The notes beneath the pieces are model-generated. The model saw only the letters and a list, made by a program, of their open reading frames with translations, made no database searches and was not told where the DNA came from. Below are positions 33,943-43,233 of a stretch of 64,000 nt of DNA, in pieces (positions within the stretch are counted from its first letter, which is position 1; the number at the start of each line of letters is the position of its first letter). The stretch lies in assembly GCA_003022005.1 (NCBI GenBank), contig PXRQ01000071.1, forward strand, positions 1 to 64,000. The letters are read 5' to 3'. This stretch comes from Halobacteriales archaeon QS_5_70_15. GTDB taxonomy: Archaea; Halobacteriota; Halobacteria; Halobacteriales; Haloarculaceae. The translations under genes were made by a program, and so were the position numbers.

Positions 33943-34502
33943 CCGCCGACCAGGCCGCCTGTACCGCCGCCGTGCTCGAGGAGACGCCCGACGCGGCGGT
34001 CGTCTCGAACGTCGGCACCGCCTCGTACCACCTCACGGCGCTCGGGGACCGCGCCCGGAACTTCCCGCTCACCGGAGCGATGGGCGTGACCACGCCGTTC
34101 GCCCTCGGTATCGCGCTCTCGGTTGACGACCAGGTCACGGCGCTGGACGGCGACGGCTCGATGCTGATGTCGCTGGGTGCGCTCTCGACCGTCGCCCGGA
34201 TGGACCCCTCCAACCTCGTGATCGTCGTGATGGACAACGCGGCCTACGAGACGACCGGCGGCCAGGGGACGCTCTCGACGGAGGTCGACTTCGCCGGCGC
34301 GGCCCGCGAGTGCGGGCTGCCCGCCTGGTCGGCCGACTCGGTCGCCGGGTTCCGGGAGGCGTACGCCGACGCGGTCGGGACGGACGAGGCGACCCTCGTC
34401 GTCTGCGAGATCGAAGCCGGGAAACCCGAGTCGTACCCGCCGCTGGACTACGGGCACGCCCACGTCAAACACCGGTTCCGGGGGGAGTTCGTGGGGGACT
34501 GA
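33939..34502 (+). CDS. ThDP-dependent decarboxylase beta subunit (sulfopyruvate decarboxylase-like)
   Basis: A 187-residue diphosphate-binding half. The ThDP/Mg motif begins GDGSMLMSLGAL and ends MDNAAYETTGGQGTLS (GDG...N), very like ComE and phosphonopyruvate decarboxylase. It is translationally coupled to the alpha subunit. Haloarchaea are not known for coenzyme M synthesis, so a role in degrading sulfopyruvate (from sulfolactate) or a related C3 acid is more plausible; this is inference. Confidence 0.8.
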   Translation: MTADQAACTAAVLEETPDAAVVSNVGTASYHLTALGDRARNFPLTGAMGVTTPFALGIALSVDDQVTALDGDGSMLMSLGALSTVARMDPSNLVIVVMDNAAYETTGGQGTLSTEVDFAGAARECGLPAWSADSVAGFREAYADAVGTDEATLVVCEIEAGKPESYPPLDYGHAHVKHRFRGEFVGD

Positions 34503-34618
34503 TACCGGCTCCGGGAAGCCCCCGTGACCGGTCGTCCCGCGGGGCCCGGTCGGGTCCCGCGTTCGCGGGGCGGACCCCCACCAACACCCCCAAGTCCGGC
34601 GCTCCCCTCGGATCGGGC

Positions 34619-34915
34619 ATGCCCGACCGCATCATGAAGGTGAACGCCTACACCACGCTGGACCTGCTGGACGGCCGCGTGGAGGGCCACGACTTCGAGG
34701 AGGAGGCGTTCGCCACCCTGAACGTCAGTTCGCCCCGGCGGGACCCGGACGGCGTCTCCCTGCAGCTGGAGCTCGACAACACCGAACTGGAGCACCTCCC
34801 GGCCCACGCCGACAGCGTCACCCTCTCGCCCGAGCAGGCCCGGACGCTCGCGGCCGACCTGGAGGAGCACGCGGCGAGGGTCGGGGAGGCCCGCGCCGAG
34901 GACAGGGGGGAGTGA
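34619..34915 (+). CDS. Conserved small haloarchaeal protein (DUF6360-like)
   Basis: A 98-residue acidic protein opening MPDRIMKVNAYTTLDLLDG, with LQLELDNTELEHLPAHADSV and LSPEQARTLAADLEEHA. It is highly patterned and looks conserved in haloarchaea. I associate it with DUF6360, but no function is known. It is soluble, with no cysteines. Confidence 0.75.
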   Translation: MPDRIMKVNAYTTLDLLDGRVEGHDFEEEAFATLNVSSPRRDPDGVSLQLELDNTELEHLPAHADSVTLSPEQARTLAADLEEHAARVGEARAEDRGE

Positions 34916-34996
34916 CCCGATCCCCCCGCCGGGAACGACCCGGCGTGACCCGCCGGCTCCCGCAGGGCTTTCTGACTCGCACGCGTAACCGGAACC

Positions 34997-35308
34997 GTGT
35001 CGACCGGTGATCCCCGCGCCTACCGCGACGACAGCCCCGTCTCCCGCGAGCGGGGGTTCTGTCCCTGCTGTGGCTACCGGACCCTCGCGCCCGACACCCC
35101 GGGCTCGTACGAGGTCTGTCCCGTCTGCTACTGGCTCGACGACCTCGTGGCGTTCTACGCCCCCGACTACGAGAGCGACTACAACCACCTCTCGCTCCGC
35201 GAGGCACGCCGGAACGTCCGCGAGTTCGGCGCGGTCACCCGGGACGCGGTCGAGCGGACGCGCGACCCGGACGAGCCCCGCGACCCCAACTGGCCGTACG
35301 ACGATTGA
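34997..35308 (+). CDS. CPCC-family cysteine-rich protein
   Basis: A 103-residue protein with FCPCCGYRTL and EVCPVCYWLDD about 18 residues later. This four-Cys zinc-ribbon layout defines the CPCC family. Conserved NHLSLREARRNVREFGA follows. The start is GTG at 34997. The family has no established function. Confidence 0.8.
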   Translation: MSTGDPRAYRDDSPVSRERGFCPCCGYRTLAPDTPGSYEVCPVCYWLDDLVAFYAPDYESDYNHLSLREARRNVREFGAVTRDAVERTRDPDEPRDPNWPYDD

Positions 35309-35311
35309 GCG

Positions 35312-35977
35312 TCAGTCGTCGTCCGTGGCCGGGGCCTTCCGCTCGTCCTCGTCGGTCCCGTCGGAGTCGTCGGCGTCGTCCTCCGTGATGACGTCGATGG
35401 GGACCCCCTTCGGCCCCTTCGACTCGCCGAACCCGGCCGAGAGCACGCGGGTGAGCGCGTCCTCGACGCTCTCGTCCGTGACGGTGTACTTCTCCGGTTC
35501 GACCTCGATGACGAACCCGGTAGTGATGTTCGGCGAGGTCGGGAGAAAGAGGACGTCGCGGCCGTCCTCGGTCTGCTTGCCGGTCTTGAACGCGGTCATC
35601 CGGAGGCCGTTCCAGGTCTCCAGTTTGACGGGGGTCTGGAGCTCCTCGGTCCCGGAGACGGCGGTCTCGACGGCCATCTTCGAGGCGTTGTAGACGACCC
35701 GGAGCCCGGGGATCTGGTTCATCACCGCGTCGAGCGCCTCCTCGACGAGGTCCCCCAGCGTGGTTCGCATCAGGTAGCCCACCGAGAGGACGAGCAGCCC
35801 GAACACGACGATGGTGATGAGCACGCGGACGCCGGGCTGGTTCTCGAAGGTGCCCTGCGGGAACGGCAGGCGCACGAGCGCCTGGAAGATGAACGCCACG
35901 ATGTAGGCGGTCACCAGCAGCGGGACGAGGACGATGAGGCCGCTGGCGATGTCGCGTTTCCAGGAACTCGGGAGCAT
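35312..35977 (-). CDS. DUF502 family membrane protein
   Basis: A 221-residue protein with two transmembrane helices (about residues 13-35 and 52-72) followed by a soluble domain. LFLPTSPNITTGFVIEVEPEKYTVTDESVEDALTRVLSAG is characteristic of DUF502. The C-terminus is a very acidic tail. I chose ATG at 35975-35977 (MLPSSWKRDIASGLIVLVPLL) because the family begins just before the first helix. The function is unknown. Confidence 0.85.
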   Translation of the reverse strand: MLPSSWKRDIASGLIVLVPLLVTAYIVAFIFQALVRLPFPQGTFENQPGVRVLITIVVFGLLVLSVGYLMRTTLGDLVEEALDAVMNQIPGLRVVYNASKMAVETAVSGTEELQTPVKLETWNGLRMTAFKTGKQTEDGRDVLFLPTSPNITTGFVIEVEPEKYTVTDESVEDALTRVLSAGFGESKGPKGVPIDVITEDDADDSDGTDEDERKAPATDDD

Positions 35978-36095
35978 GCGTGGACGTATCACCGACCGCC
36001 CGGCGGTCTGTCCGAAGGTTCGCGTGCCCGAAGGTGAAACTTTCGTACTGCTCGTTCGTGGAGTCCCGCCCGCGGTCGCCGGGGACGGCGGGCCC

Positions 36096-36707
36096 TCAGA
36101 GCCGGCCGAGCAGGCCAAGCGCGACCAGCGCGAGCCAGGTCTGGAAGACGAGCGAGCCGAGCGCCGAGAGCGCGGCGAACTGCCAGTCGTCCATCTCTGC
36201 CAGTCCCGCCGGAACGGTGAGCATCCCGCGGGTGAAAAGCAGCGCGTTCGAGGCGGGGACGACCAGCGGCCCCCAGCGGTCGAACCACCGGTCGAAACGG
36301 TCGAGGCGGTCCTCGCCGACCCGGAACCACGGCCTCTCGAGGAGGTACTCCCGGCCGCCCCGCTTGGCCAGCGTGAACAGCAGGAACTGACCGACGGTGG
36401 CGCCCGCGACGGCGACGAGTATCACCACGACCACCTCGGGGGTCGAGTCGGCGATCAGCGCGATCCCGGCGGGGACGAGCGCCTCGCTCGGGGCGAAGTA
36501 GAGCAGCATCGCCCCCTCGAGGATCAGGACCGCGAACAGCGCGAGGAGCCCGTAGCGGTCGAGCAGCGACCGGACCAGCGCCTCGTCGCCGAACAGGAAC
36601 AGCCCCACCGCGACGGCCGCGGCGACGAGCGCCACCCCGACGATCAGGAGGACCCCGTAGTCGCCGAGGAACCGGCGGTACGACCCTCGCGCGTCGACCT
36701 CTGCCAT
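36096..36707 (-). CDS. DedA/SNARE-associated family membrane protein
   Basis: A 203-residue membrane protein with about five hydrophobic segments. LYFAPSEALVPAGIALI, GATVGQFLLFTLAKRGGREYL and RWGPLVVPASNALLFTRGMLTVPAGLAEM match the DedA pattern (re-entrant loop, then R..P..R..). The family moves lipids or small metabolites across membranes. CTATACC lies about 27 nt before the ATG at 36707. Confidence 0.83.
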   Translation of the reverse strand: MAEVDARGSYRRFLGDYGVLLIVGVALVAAAVAVGLFLFGDEALVRSLLDRYGLLALFAVLILEGAMLLYFAPSEALVPAGIALIADSTPEVVVVILVAVAGATVGQFLLFTLAKRGGREYLLERPWFRVGEDRLDRFDRWFDRWGPLVVPASNALLFTRGMLTVPAGLAEMDDWQFAALSALGSLVFQTWLALVALGLLGRL

Positions 36708-37129
36708 CGTCGAGCCGTCCGCCCGGACCGGGTATAGGCGTTGTGGGATCCCCGATGTGGCGTTCGGAACCGACGCCACGATCCGGACGCGGACGTACCC
36801 CCGTCCGTGAGTCAATGCCTCCGGACGCTACCGCAGTTCCGGCGGACACCCGATGGAGCTCCCGTACGCGGTTCGGAAGCCCTCGGTCGAGACACGCGGA
36901 GAGTTCGGAACACCTCGAAAGCACCCACCCGAATCGGCTCGCCGAACAGCCACCGTCGGGTGGGGCTTTCGGGGTGTCTTCGAACCGACGTCTCGGTCGG
37001 GGGGTTCGGGTGTCGCGATCCCGTCCGCAGGACCCCGTCGAGTGTCCCCGTCCCCGTATCGCACGTACACGCCATCCACTCGGCGACGGAAACGAGAAGC
37101 CTTTGAGCGACGCTCGTCGAGGGTAGGAC
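36708..37129. other. Intergenic region with an imperfect hairpin, upstream of hemB
   Basis: About 420 bp without a convincing gene. CGAAAGCACCCACCCGA near 36918 and TCGGGTGGGGCTTTCG near 36957 can pair imperfectly around a loop of about 23 nt. The hemB TATA-like CCTTTGAGC lies at 37100-37108. Confidence 0.45.
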
Positions 37130-38152
37130 ATGGAGTTCGATCTGAGGGAACGGCCGCGTCGACTACGGGCCGACGGCGTCCGGGGGCTCGTCAGCGAAAC
37201 GACGGTCCGGGCCTCCGACCTCGTCGCGCCGGTGTTCGTGGACGCGACGACCGACGAGCGCCTCCCGATCCCGTCGATACCGGGCCACGAGCGCGTCCCC
37301 GTCGAGGAGGCCGTCCCGCGGGTCCGGGAAATCACGGAGACCGGGGTGGAGGCCGTGCTGCTGTTCGGGATCCCCGAGTCCAAGGACGAGGTGGGGAGCC
37401 GGGCCTGGGCCGAGGACGGCGTCGTTCAGCGGGCGACCCGCCGGATCGAGGCCGAGACCGACGCGTACGTCCTCACCGACGTCTGCTTCTGCGAGTACAC
37501 GGATCACGGCCACTGCGGGGTGCTCGCCGACGGCGCCCGCGAGACCTGGGAGCGCCTCGGCCACGACGTCGAGGACCCGGACACGCGGATGACCGTCGCG
37601 AACGACCCCACGCTGTCGAACCTCACCCGGACGGCCGTCTCGCACGCGGACGCGGGCGCTGACATGATCGCGCCCTCGAGCATGACCGACGGGATGGTCG
37701 GTGCCATCCGATCGGGGCTCGACGAGGCCGGCTTCGAGGACGTCCCGGTGATGTCCTACGCGGCGAAGTTCCGGTCGGCGTTCTACGGCCCGTTCCGCGA
37801 CGCGGCCGACGGCGCGCCCGCGTTCGGCGACCGCCGACACTACCAGATGGACCCGTCGAACGGCCGCGAGGCCATGCGCGAGGTCCGTCTCGACGTCGAG
37901 CAGGGGGCGGACGTGCTGATGGTCAAGCCCGCGCTCGCGTACCTCGACGTCGTCCGGGACGTCAGGGAGGAGTTCGACCACCCCGTCGCGGCGTACAACG
38001 TCAGCGGCGAGTACGCGATGATCCACGCCGCCGCCGAGAAGGGGTGGCTCGACCTCGAGGCGGCGGCCCACGAGTCGCTGCTGTCGATAAAACGGGCCGG
38101 GGCGGACCTGATCGTCACGTACTTCGCCGAGGACGTCGCCGGACTGCTCTGA
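37130..38152 (+). CDS. hemB: Delta-aminolevulinic acid dehydratase (porphobilinogen synthase)
   Basis: A 340-residue HemB that condenses two 5-aminolevulinate molecules to porphobilinogen. The zinc cysteines lie in [16 protein letters not shown] (about residues 117-132). The two active-site lysines are in [14 protein letters not shown] and [11 protein letters not shown]. hemL lies 3.7 kb downstream; together they feed heme, siroheme (for nirA) and the corrin cofactors made by the B12 cluster. Confidence 0.96.
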   Translation: MEFDLRERPRRLRADGVRGLVSETTVRASDLVAPVFVDATTDERLPIPSIPGHERVPVEEAVPRVREITETGVEAVLLFGIPESKDEVGSRAWAEDGVVQRATRRIEAETDAYVLTDVCFCEYTDHGHCGVLADGARETWERLGHDVEDPDTRMTVANDPTLSNLTRTAVSHADAGADMIAPSSMTDGMVGAIRSGLDEAGFEDVPVMSYAAKFRSAFYGPFRDAADGAPAFGDRRHYQMDPSNGREAMREVRLDVEQGADVLMVKPALAYLDVVRDVREEFDHPVAAYNVSGEYAMIHAAAEKGWLDLEAAAHESLLSIKRAGADLIVTYFAEDVAGLL

Positions 38153-38189
38153 TCGCGGGTCCCGGGGCGGATCGAAATACGCCGTACAC

Positions 38190-38293
38190 CTGGACGAGGA
38201 AGGGCATTAAACACTTATTATTGTACCCCAAATCGAATGAACGTAGGGTAAAATAGTGAATAACTGGACGATGCTGTCCTGGGGCTTTATGTA
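38190..38293 (+). promoter_or_regulatory. Promoter module N, copy 1 (upstream of AsnC-like gene)
   Basis: CTGGACGA (38190-38197), an ATTAAACAC..ATTATTGTACCCCAA AT-rich block, a second CTGGACG (38264-38270) and the TATA box TTTATGTA (38286-38293). The two CTGGACG boxes are 74 bp apart and the second is 22 bp before the TATA box. Exactly the same order and distances occur upstream of amt (39248-39351). A transcript would begin near GTG 38317. Confidence 0.65.
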
Positions 38294-38316
38294 TCGACGG
38301 TCTCCCAGGGTCCGAC

Positions 38317-38394
38317 GTGAGACGAGCTACGGAACGGGTGGCGAGCGACACGGAACCGGACGCGTGGGACCCGAACGACGGTTCGGTCGGGTGA
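38317..38394 (+). CDS. Possible 25-residue leader peptide
   Basis: GTG at 38317 lies 27 nt after the TTTATGTA box. It opens a 25-codon frame (RRATERVASDTEPDAWDPND in its middle) ending at TGA 38392-38394. It may be a leader, or the remnant of a 5' end lost from the AsnC-like gene downstream. No homology recognised. Confidence 0.3.
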   Translation: MRRATERVASDTEPDAWDPNDGSVG

Positions 38395-38532
38395 TCCCGG
38401 TTTGACGGACGTCTCCGACGCCGTCGAAGGAGCGAACGCGGCCGAGCCCGGCGACGGGACGGCCTCCGTCGTGCCGGTCGGCTCCGCCCGTCGGGTCCGG
38501 ACCGGGACGGCCGGGATCGGGGCGGTCTGAGC

Positions 38533-38922
38533 GTGGCCGGGACGTCCGACCCGGACGGGTCGGCCTCCCGCCGGGAGGGGTGGCCCCCCGGCGAGCGGAT
38601 CCGCGAACTCGAGCGCGAGGGCCGGGTCGACGGCTACGTCCCGGTGCTGGACTACGACGCCCTCGGGATGCAGACGGTACTGATCCGCCTGTGCGTCGAG
38701 GGCGATCTCGAGGACGTCATCGCGGCCCGGCCCGACCGCGTGACCGACGCCTACGAGACGACGGGGTCCTACGACGCGTTCCTGATCGCCCGGTTCGACG
38801 ACCTCGGAGAGCTCAACGGGTTCCTCGCCGGGCTCTCGACCGACGACCGGGTCACGGCCACGACGGCCAGCGTCGTGCTTCGGACGGCCTGCGAGCACGA
38901 GTTCGCGCGGCTGCTCGACTGA
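38533..38922 (+). CDS. Lrp/AsnC family protein lacking most of its HTH domain
   Basis: A 129-residue frame from GTG at 38533. Residues about 45-125 form the RAM ligand-binding domain (VDGYVPVLDYDALGMQTVLIRLCVEG, AYETTGSYDAFLIARF). Only the last helix of the usual N-terminal helix-turn-helix survives (ERIRELEREGRVDGY); the first 20 residues look unrelated. It is either a stand-alone RAM sensor or a truncated regulator. Promoter module N lies upstream and amt-glnK follows, suggesting a nitrogen-sensing role. The region 38395-38532 has no other gene. Confidence 0.6.
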   Translation: MAGTSDPDGSASRREGWPPGERIRELEREGRVDGYVPVLDYDALGMQTVLIRLCVEGDLEDVIAARPDRVTDAYETTGSYDAFLIARFDDLGELNGFLAGLSTDDRVTATTASVVLRTACEHEFARLLD

Positions 38923-39247
38923 TCTCCGGCGGGCTGGACGGTGGGCGCGGGGACGCACCCGGCGAACGCGGGACGCCAGGACGGGTCTTTTCACCCGAAT
39001 CCACGGGGAGCATACGCGGTCGACGAACGTCCAGTGAGCGGCCGAACGGCCCGATTCGACAGTCTCGAGGGCCGAAACGACGCTTTCGTCCCTCGCCGGG
39101 CGGTCGTCGCTCCCGTGCGACCGGTGGGAACTGCCCCGGGACCGCCGTGGACGGGCGCGTGCCGTCCCGAGACGGCCGCTCGGGGTCCTGTAGCCCCGAC
39201 CTCCCGTGGACGTCCGTCCAGAAACCGCCCGAACACGTCCCGTATTA
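38923..39247. other. Intergenic region before the amt promoter
   Basis: About 325 bp with no supported gene. The frames here are short and lack motifs. The region ends at promoter module N copy 2. Confidence 0.4.
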
Positions 39248-39351
39248 CTGGACGAAAGACGACCTTATACAGCTATTATTCTATCCAATTCCGGACGTTC
39301 GTCTATCAGGGGATACGATTTCTGGACGCTCGAAACTACAACCTTTATGTA
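39248..39351 (+). promoter_or_regulatory. Promoter module N, copy 2 (upstream of amt)
   Basis: CTGGACGA (39248-39255), an ATACA..ATTATTCTATCCAA block, a second CTGGACG (39322-39328) and TTTATGTA (39344-39351). Spacings of 74 and 22 bp are identical to copy 1. Transcription should begin near 39372, leaving a leader of about 75 nt before the Shine-Dalgarno-preceded GTG at 39449. Confidence 0.7.
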
Positions 39352-39437
39352 GGGTAGTTCCATGAGATTCGCCCGTGATTCGGAGTACGAACATGGTGGA
39401 ATGCGAACCGAAGATGGACGTTCGTCTGGTAGTGTCG

Positions 39438-39444
39438 GAGGTGG
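39438..39444 (+). promoter_or_regulatory. Shine-Dalgarno of amt deciding the start
   Basis: GGAGGTG sits four bases before GTG 39449. It favours this start over in-frame ATGs at 39362 (too close to the TATA box) and 39401. Confidence 0.55.
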
Positions 39445-39448
39445 TCGC

Positions 39449-40825
39449 GTGAACCCGAGCCCCCTCCCGCTGCAGGCGGACCCGGCGTCGGTCGCGACGG
39501 CCGTCAACACCGTCTGGGTACTGACGGTGACGTTCCTGATCTTCTTCATGCACGCCGGCTTCGCCATGCTGGAGGCGGGGCAGGTGCGCTCGAAGAACGT
39601 CGCGAACCAGCTGACGAAGAACATGCTCACGTGGTCCGTGGGGGTCGTCGTGTTCTTCGTGATCGGTGCGACGGTCGAGGCGATCATCGCGGGCGTGTCC
39701 GGCGGCGGGTCCTACTCGCTGTTCGCGATCTTCAGCCCCGAGTCGACGCTCGACTGGGTCTCCTGGCTGTTCGGCGCCGTCTTCGCGATGACGGCGGCGA
39801 CCATCGTCTCGGGGGCGGTCGCGGGCCGGATGAAGCTCCGCGCGTACGTCACCTACACGGTGGTGCTCGCGGGTGTCATCTACCCGGTCGTCACCGGGCT
39901 GACGTGGGGCGGCGGGTTCCTCTCCTCGTTCGGGTTCACCGACTTCGCGGGCGGCATGATCGTCCACGGGATGGGCGGCATCGCCGGGCTGACCGCGGCG
40001 GCCATCGTCGGTCCCCGGCTCAACCGGTTCAACGACGACGGCTCCGCCAACGTCATCCCGGGACACTCGATCACGTTCGCGGTGCTGGGGACGCTCATCC
40101 TCTGTTTCGGCTGGTACGGCTTCAACGTCGGGACGGCCGCGGCGCCGCTTTCCGCCGACGCGACGGAACTGGCCTCGTTCGGCTACGTCGGCCGCGTCGC
40201 GCTGACCACCACCCTCGGCATGGCCGCGGGCGCCATCGGCGCCGGCGCGCTCTCGCTGTTCAAGACCGGCAAGGTCGACACGCTGTACGTCGCCAACGGG
40301 ATGCTCGCCGGGCTGGTGGGCATCACCTCGAACACCGACCTGATCACGTGGTGGGCGGCGCTGGTCATCGGCGGGCTCGCGGGCGCGCAGCTCCCGGTGG
40401 TCTTCGAACTGGTCGAGAAGCACCTGTCGATCGACGACGTTTGTGCGGTGTTCCCGGTCCACGGGAGCGCGGGTGTGCTCGGGGCGGTTCTCGTCGGCAT
40501 TCCGATCTTCACCGTCCCTGGGGCGGGCGTGAGCCTCGTCTCCCAGGTCGTCGGCGTCGCGGTCATCGCCGGCTGGACGATCGCCGCCACGGGGGCGGTG
40601 TTCCTGGTCCTGAGGGCGCTCGGTCAGATCCGGGTCTCCCGCGAGCACGAGCTCGAGGGGCTCGACGTCTCCGAGCACGGTGTCGACACCTACCCCGAGT
40701 TCGGCTCGCCCGACACGGCGGTCGACGGCGGAAGAGTCGTGAGGCCGGACGGTGGTCTCGTGAGCGGAGCGAACGAGGCCCCGTCGGACGTTGAGTCCGA
40801 GGGTGGAAGCTACGAGGGGGACTAG
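39449..40825 (+). CDS. amt: Ammonium transporter Amt
   Basis: A 458-residue channel with about 11 transmembrane helices. It begins [14 protein letters not shown] and then [23 protein letters not shown]. The twin pore histidines are in [17 protein letters not shown] and [13 protein letters not shown]. The C-terminus is an acidic cytosolic tail that would contact GlnK. I chose the GTG start because of the Shine-Dalgarno and the leader implied by the TATA position. glnK follows 1 bp after the stop, the classical nitrogen-regulated pair. Confidence 0.93.
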   Translation: MNPSPLPLQADPASVATAVNTVWVLTVTFLIFFMHAGFAMLEAGQVRSKNVANQLTKNMLTWSVGVVVFFVIGATVEAIIAGVSGGGSYSLFAIFSPESTLDWVSWLFGAVFAMTAATIVSGAVAGRMKLRAYVTYTVVLAGVIYPVVTGLTWGGGFLSSFGFTDFAGGMIVHGMGGIAGLTAAAIVGPRLNRFNDDGSANVIPGHSITFAVLGTLILCFGWYGFNVGTAAAPLSADATELASFGYVGRVALTTTLGMAAGAIGAGALSLFKTGKVDTLYVANGMLAGLVGITSNTDLITWWAALVIGGLAGAQLPVVFELVEKHLSIDDVCAVFPVHGSAGVLGAVLVGIPIFTVPGAGVSLVSQVVGVAVIAGWTIAATGAVFLVLRALGQIRVSREHELEGLDVSEHGVDTYPEFGSPDTAVDGGRVVRPDGGLVSGANEAPSDVESEGGSYEGD

Positions 40826-40826
40826 C

Positions 40827-41192
40827 ATGAGTACCGAAGCCAACGACGGCGGTATCAAGCTCGTGATGGCGTACATCCGGCCGGACAAGCTCGGGGCGGT
40901 CAAGCGGGCGCTCGCGGAGGTCGGCGCCCCGTCGCTGACCGTCTCGAACGTCTCCGGTCGCGGCTCACAGCCCGCGAAGAAGGGCCAGTGGCGCGGCGAG
41001 GAGTACACGGTCGACCTGCACCAGAAGACGAAGATCGAGTGCGTGGTCGCGGACATCCCCGCGGAGGACGTCGTCGAGGCCATTTCGGAGGCCGCACACA
41101 CCGGGGACCCGGGCGACGGGAAGGTGTTCGTCATGCCCGTCGAGTCCGCACACCAGATCCGCACGTCCAAGGAGGGTCGCGAGGCGGTGTAG
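40827..41192 (+). CDS. glnK: Nitrogen regulatory protein P-II (GlnK)
   Basis: A 121-residue trimeric signalling protein. [20 protein letters not shown] is the N-terminal strand and helix. The T-loop is [28 protein letters not shown], and [18 protein letters not shown] is the C-terminal block. It binds ATP, ADP and 2-oxoglutarate and blocks Amt when nitrogen is ample. The T-loop retains a Tyr in the EEYTV position. It is directly downstream of amt. Confidence 0.95.
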   Translation: MSTEANDGGIKLVMAYIRPDKLGAVKRALAEVGAPSLTVSNVSGRGSQPAKKGQWRGEEYTVDLHQKTKIECVVADIPAEDVVEAISEAAHTGDPGDGKVFVMPVESAHQIRTSKEGREAV

Positions 41193-41813
41193 CGGCGCAC
41201 CGCTCGACGTACCGTCCGGGCGTTTCCGAACCACCGCCCCGGGGAGGGCGGTCACGGCTGGCTCGCGATCCGACGGGCGGGCACGCGGCCCACTCCCGAG
41301 CCCGCGGGTGTCGGGGGACGCCCGCGGCCGGGCCCGCACCCGTCGCTTCTCCCGAACGCCACCGACCAGCTCCGGCTCCTCGACGCGATCGATCGGCACG
41401 TCCCCCGGCGTCGCTCGGCGGCCGCGGGTACACCTCGCGGGCGTGGGACGGACGCCGCGGGCCTCGAACCGAGGCCCGCGGTCGAACGAAGGAACGGCCG
41501 TGCGTGTCGCACGGTTCCAGCCAGTGGTTCGGATAGTACGCAGGCTATCGCCTGTCGGACGATACCACACCGCCGGAGTGGGTTCGGGTCGTTTCCTCTT
41601 CCGCACCGGACGGTACAACGTGCGGCGATAAATACTTGGCTCAGGTGGCAACAAATTCGACTACACCTCGATCAGGTGTACGAACGATTCATACTGGTCG
41701 GAAAAAAGTCGTATCGTCCACCTGTAACGGCGATCGAGCTGGCCGGTCGGCGCCGGCGGCGGCCGAGGGTCGACCAGTAAGCTACTTTCCGCGGGGCGTC
41801 GAACCGGCCGGAC
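41193..41813. other. 620-bp intergenic region with strong hairpin, upstream of hemL
   Basis: No convincing gene on either strand. The left part is G+C-rich and holds the perfect hairpin at 41455-41481. The right part (41620-41730) is AT-richer, with ATAAATACTTGG and GGAAAAAAGTCG, and may contain a promoter or a small RNA. Confidence 0.5.
41455..41481. terminator. Perfect 12-bp hairpin with 3-nt loop
   Basis: CCGCGGGCCTCG, loop AAC, CGAGGCCCGCGG. It is not followed by a T-tract on either strand, so a terminator role is uncertain. It lies 260 bp after glnK. Confidence 0.4.
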
Positions 41814-43154
41814 ATGAACCACGAGCGCTCGCGCGAGCTCTACGACCGCGCGCTGTCGGTGCTGCCGGGCGGGGTGAACTCCTCGGTGCGTGCGGCCCCC
41901 CGACCGTACCCGTTCTTCGTCGAACGCGGCGACGGCGCGCACGTCGTCGACGCCGACGGGAACCGGTATCTCGACTACGCGATGGGGTACGGGCCACTGT
42001 TGCTCGGCCACGACATGCCCGAGCCGGTGCGGTCGGCGGTCCAGTCCCACGCCAGCGCCGGGCCGATGTACGGCGCACCCACGGAGGTCGAGGTCGACCT
42101 CGCGGAGTTCGTCGCCAGACACGTCCCCGGGGTGGAGATGCTCCGGTTCGTCAACAGCGGGACCGAGGCGACCGTCTCGGCGGTGCGGCTCGCCCGGGGG
42201 TACACCGGCCGGGACGAGGTGGTCGTGATGCAGGGCGGCTACCACGGCGCCCAGGAGTCGACGCTCGTCGAGGGCGAGCCCGGCGACGTCCACCCCTCGA
42301 CGCGGGGGGTCCCCCGGTCGTTCGCCGAGCACACGATCCCGGTGCCGTTCAACGACGAGCGGGCCGTCACCGAGGTGTTCGAGGCCCACGGCGACGACAT
42401 CGCGGGTGTGCTCGTCGAGCCGATACTGGGGAACACCGGGATCGTCCAGCCGGTCGACGGCTACCACGAGACCCTGCGCGATCTCTGTGACGAGTACGGT
42501 GCGCTCCTGATGTTCGACGAGGTGATCACCGGCTTCCGCGTGGGCGGGCTCCAGTGCGCCCAGGGGAAACTGGGCGTCACCCCCGACGTCACCACGTTCG
42601 GCAAGATCGTCGGCGGCGGCTTCCCGGTCGGTGCCATCGGCGGCCGGACCGAGATACTCGAGTCGTTCACCCCATCCGGGGACGTCTTCCAGGCCGGGAC
42701 GTTCTCCGGACATCCGGTGACGATGGCCGCGGGGCTGGCGACGCTGGAGTTCTGCGCCGAGAACGACGTCTACGCCCACGTGAACGCGCTCGGCGAGCGG
42801 CTGCGCGATGGACTGGCCGACATCGTCGCCGACCGGTGCCCCGGGTACACCGTCGTCGGGACGGACTCGATGTTCAAGATGGTGTTCACGCGCGCGGACT
42901 CCCAGCCCCAGGGGGGTGCCTGCGTCGACGGCTGCGCGCAGGACCCCGACTGCCCCCGGTTCGGCGAGTGTCCGAAGGACGGCGGCGACGTGAACAGTGC
43001 GGAGACCGACCGCTGGGAGCGGCTGTTCTGGCCGGCGATGAAGGACCGGGGCGTGTTCCTCACGCCCAACCAGTTCGAGAGCCAGTTCGTCTCCTACGCC
43101 CACACCGAGGCGGACATAGAGGAGACGCTGGAGGCGTACGAGGAGGCGCTGTAG
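41814..43154 (+). CDS. hemL: Glutamate-1-semialdehyde 2,1-aminomutase
   Basis: A 446-residue PLP enzyme that converts glutamate 1-semialdehyde to 5-aminolevulinate, the substrate of hemB. It has [10 protein letters not shown], the PLP lysine in [17 protein letters not shown], and FNSGTEA-like [16 protein letters not shown]. Near residues 365-390 is a Cys-rich insert ([20 protein letters not shown]) that I also associate with other haloarchaeal HemL proteins and that may bind metal. Confidence 0.95.
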   Translation: MNHERSRELYDRALSVLPGGVNSSVRAAPRPYPFFVERGDGAHVVDADGNRYLDYAMGYGPLLLGHDMPEPVRSAVQSHASAGPMYGAPTEVEVDLAEFVARHVPGVEMLRFVNSGTEATVSAVRLARGYTGRDEVVVMQGGYHGAQESTLVEGEPGDVHPSTRGVPRSFAEHTIPVPFNDERAVTEVFEAHGDDIAGVLVEPILGNTGIVQPVDGYHETLRDLCDEYGALLMFDEVITGFRVGGLQCAQGKLGVTPDVTTFGKIVGGGFPVGAIGGRTEILESFTPSGDVFQAGTFSGHPVTMAAGLATLEFCAENDVYAHVNALGERLRDGLADIVADRCPGYTVVGTDSMFKMVFTRADSQPQGGACVDGCAQDPDCPRFGECPKDGGDVNSAETDRWERLFWPAMKDRGVFLTPNQFESQFVSYAHTEADIEETLEAYEEAL

Positions 43155-43233
43155 GTCCGCGATCGCCCGCGTCCCGTGCCCGTGGCGGGGGCTCGGTGGG
43201 CCTCGAACGCGGGAGAAACGGGAGTCGCGCCGT

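Noticed and set aside
36741..37126. Overlapping short frames between DedA and hemB
   Set aside because: Several frames in different phases overlap with equal quality and none has acidic composition or a promoter; treated as noncoding.
39281..41200. 639-codon minus-strand frame opposite amt and glnK
   Set aside because: It is the antisense shadow of two well-conserved genes; Arg/Asp-rich and without motifs.
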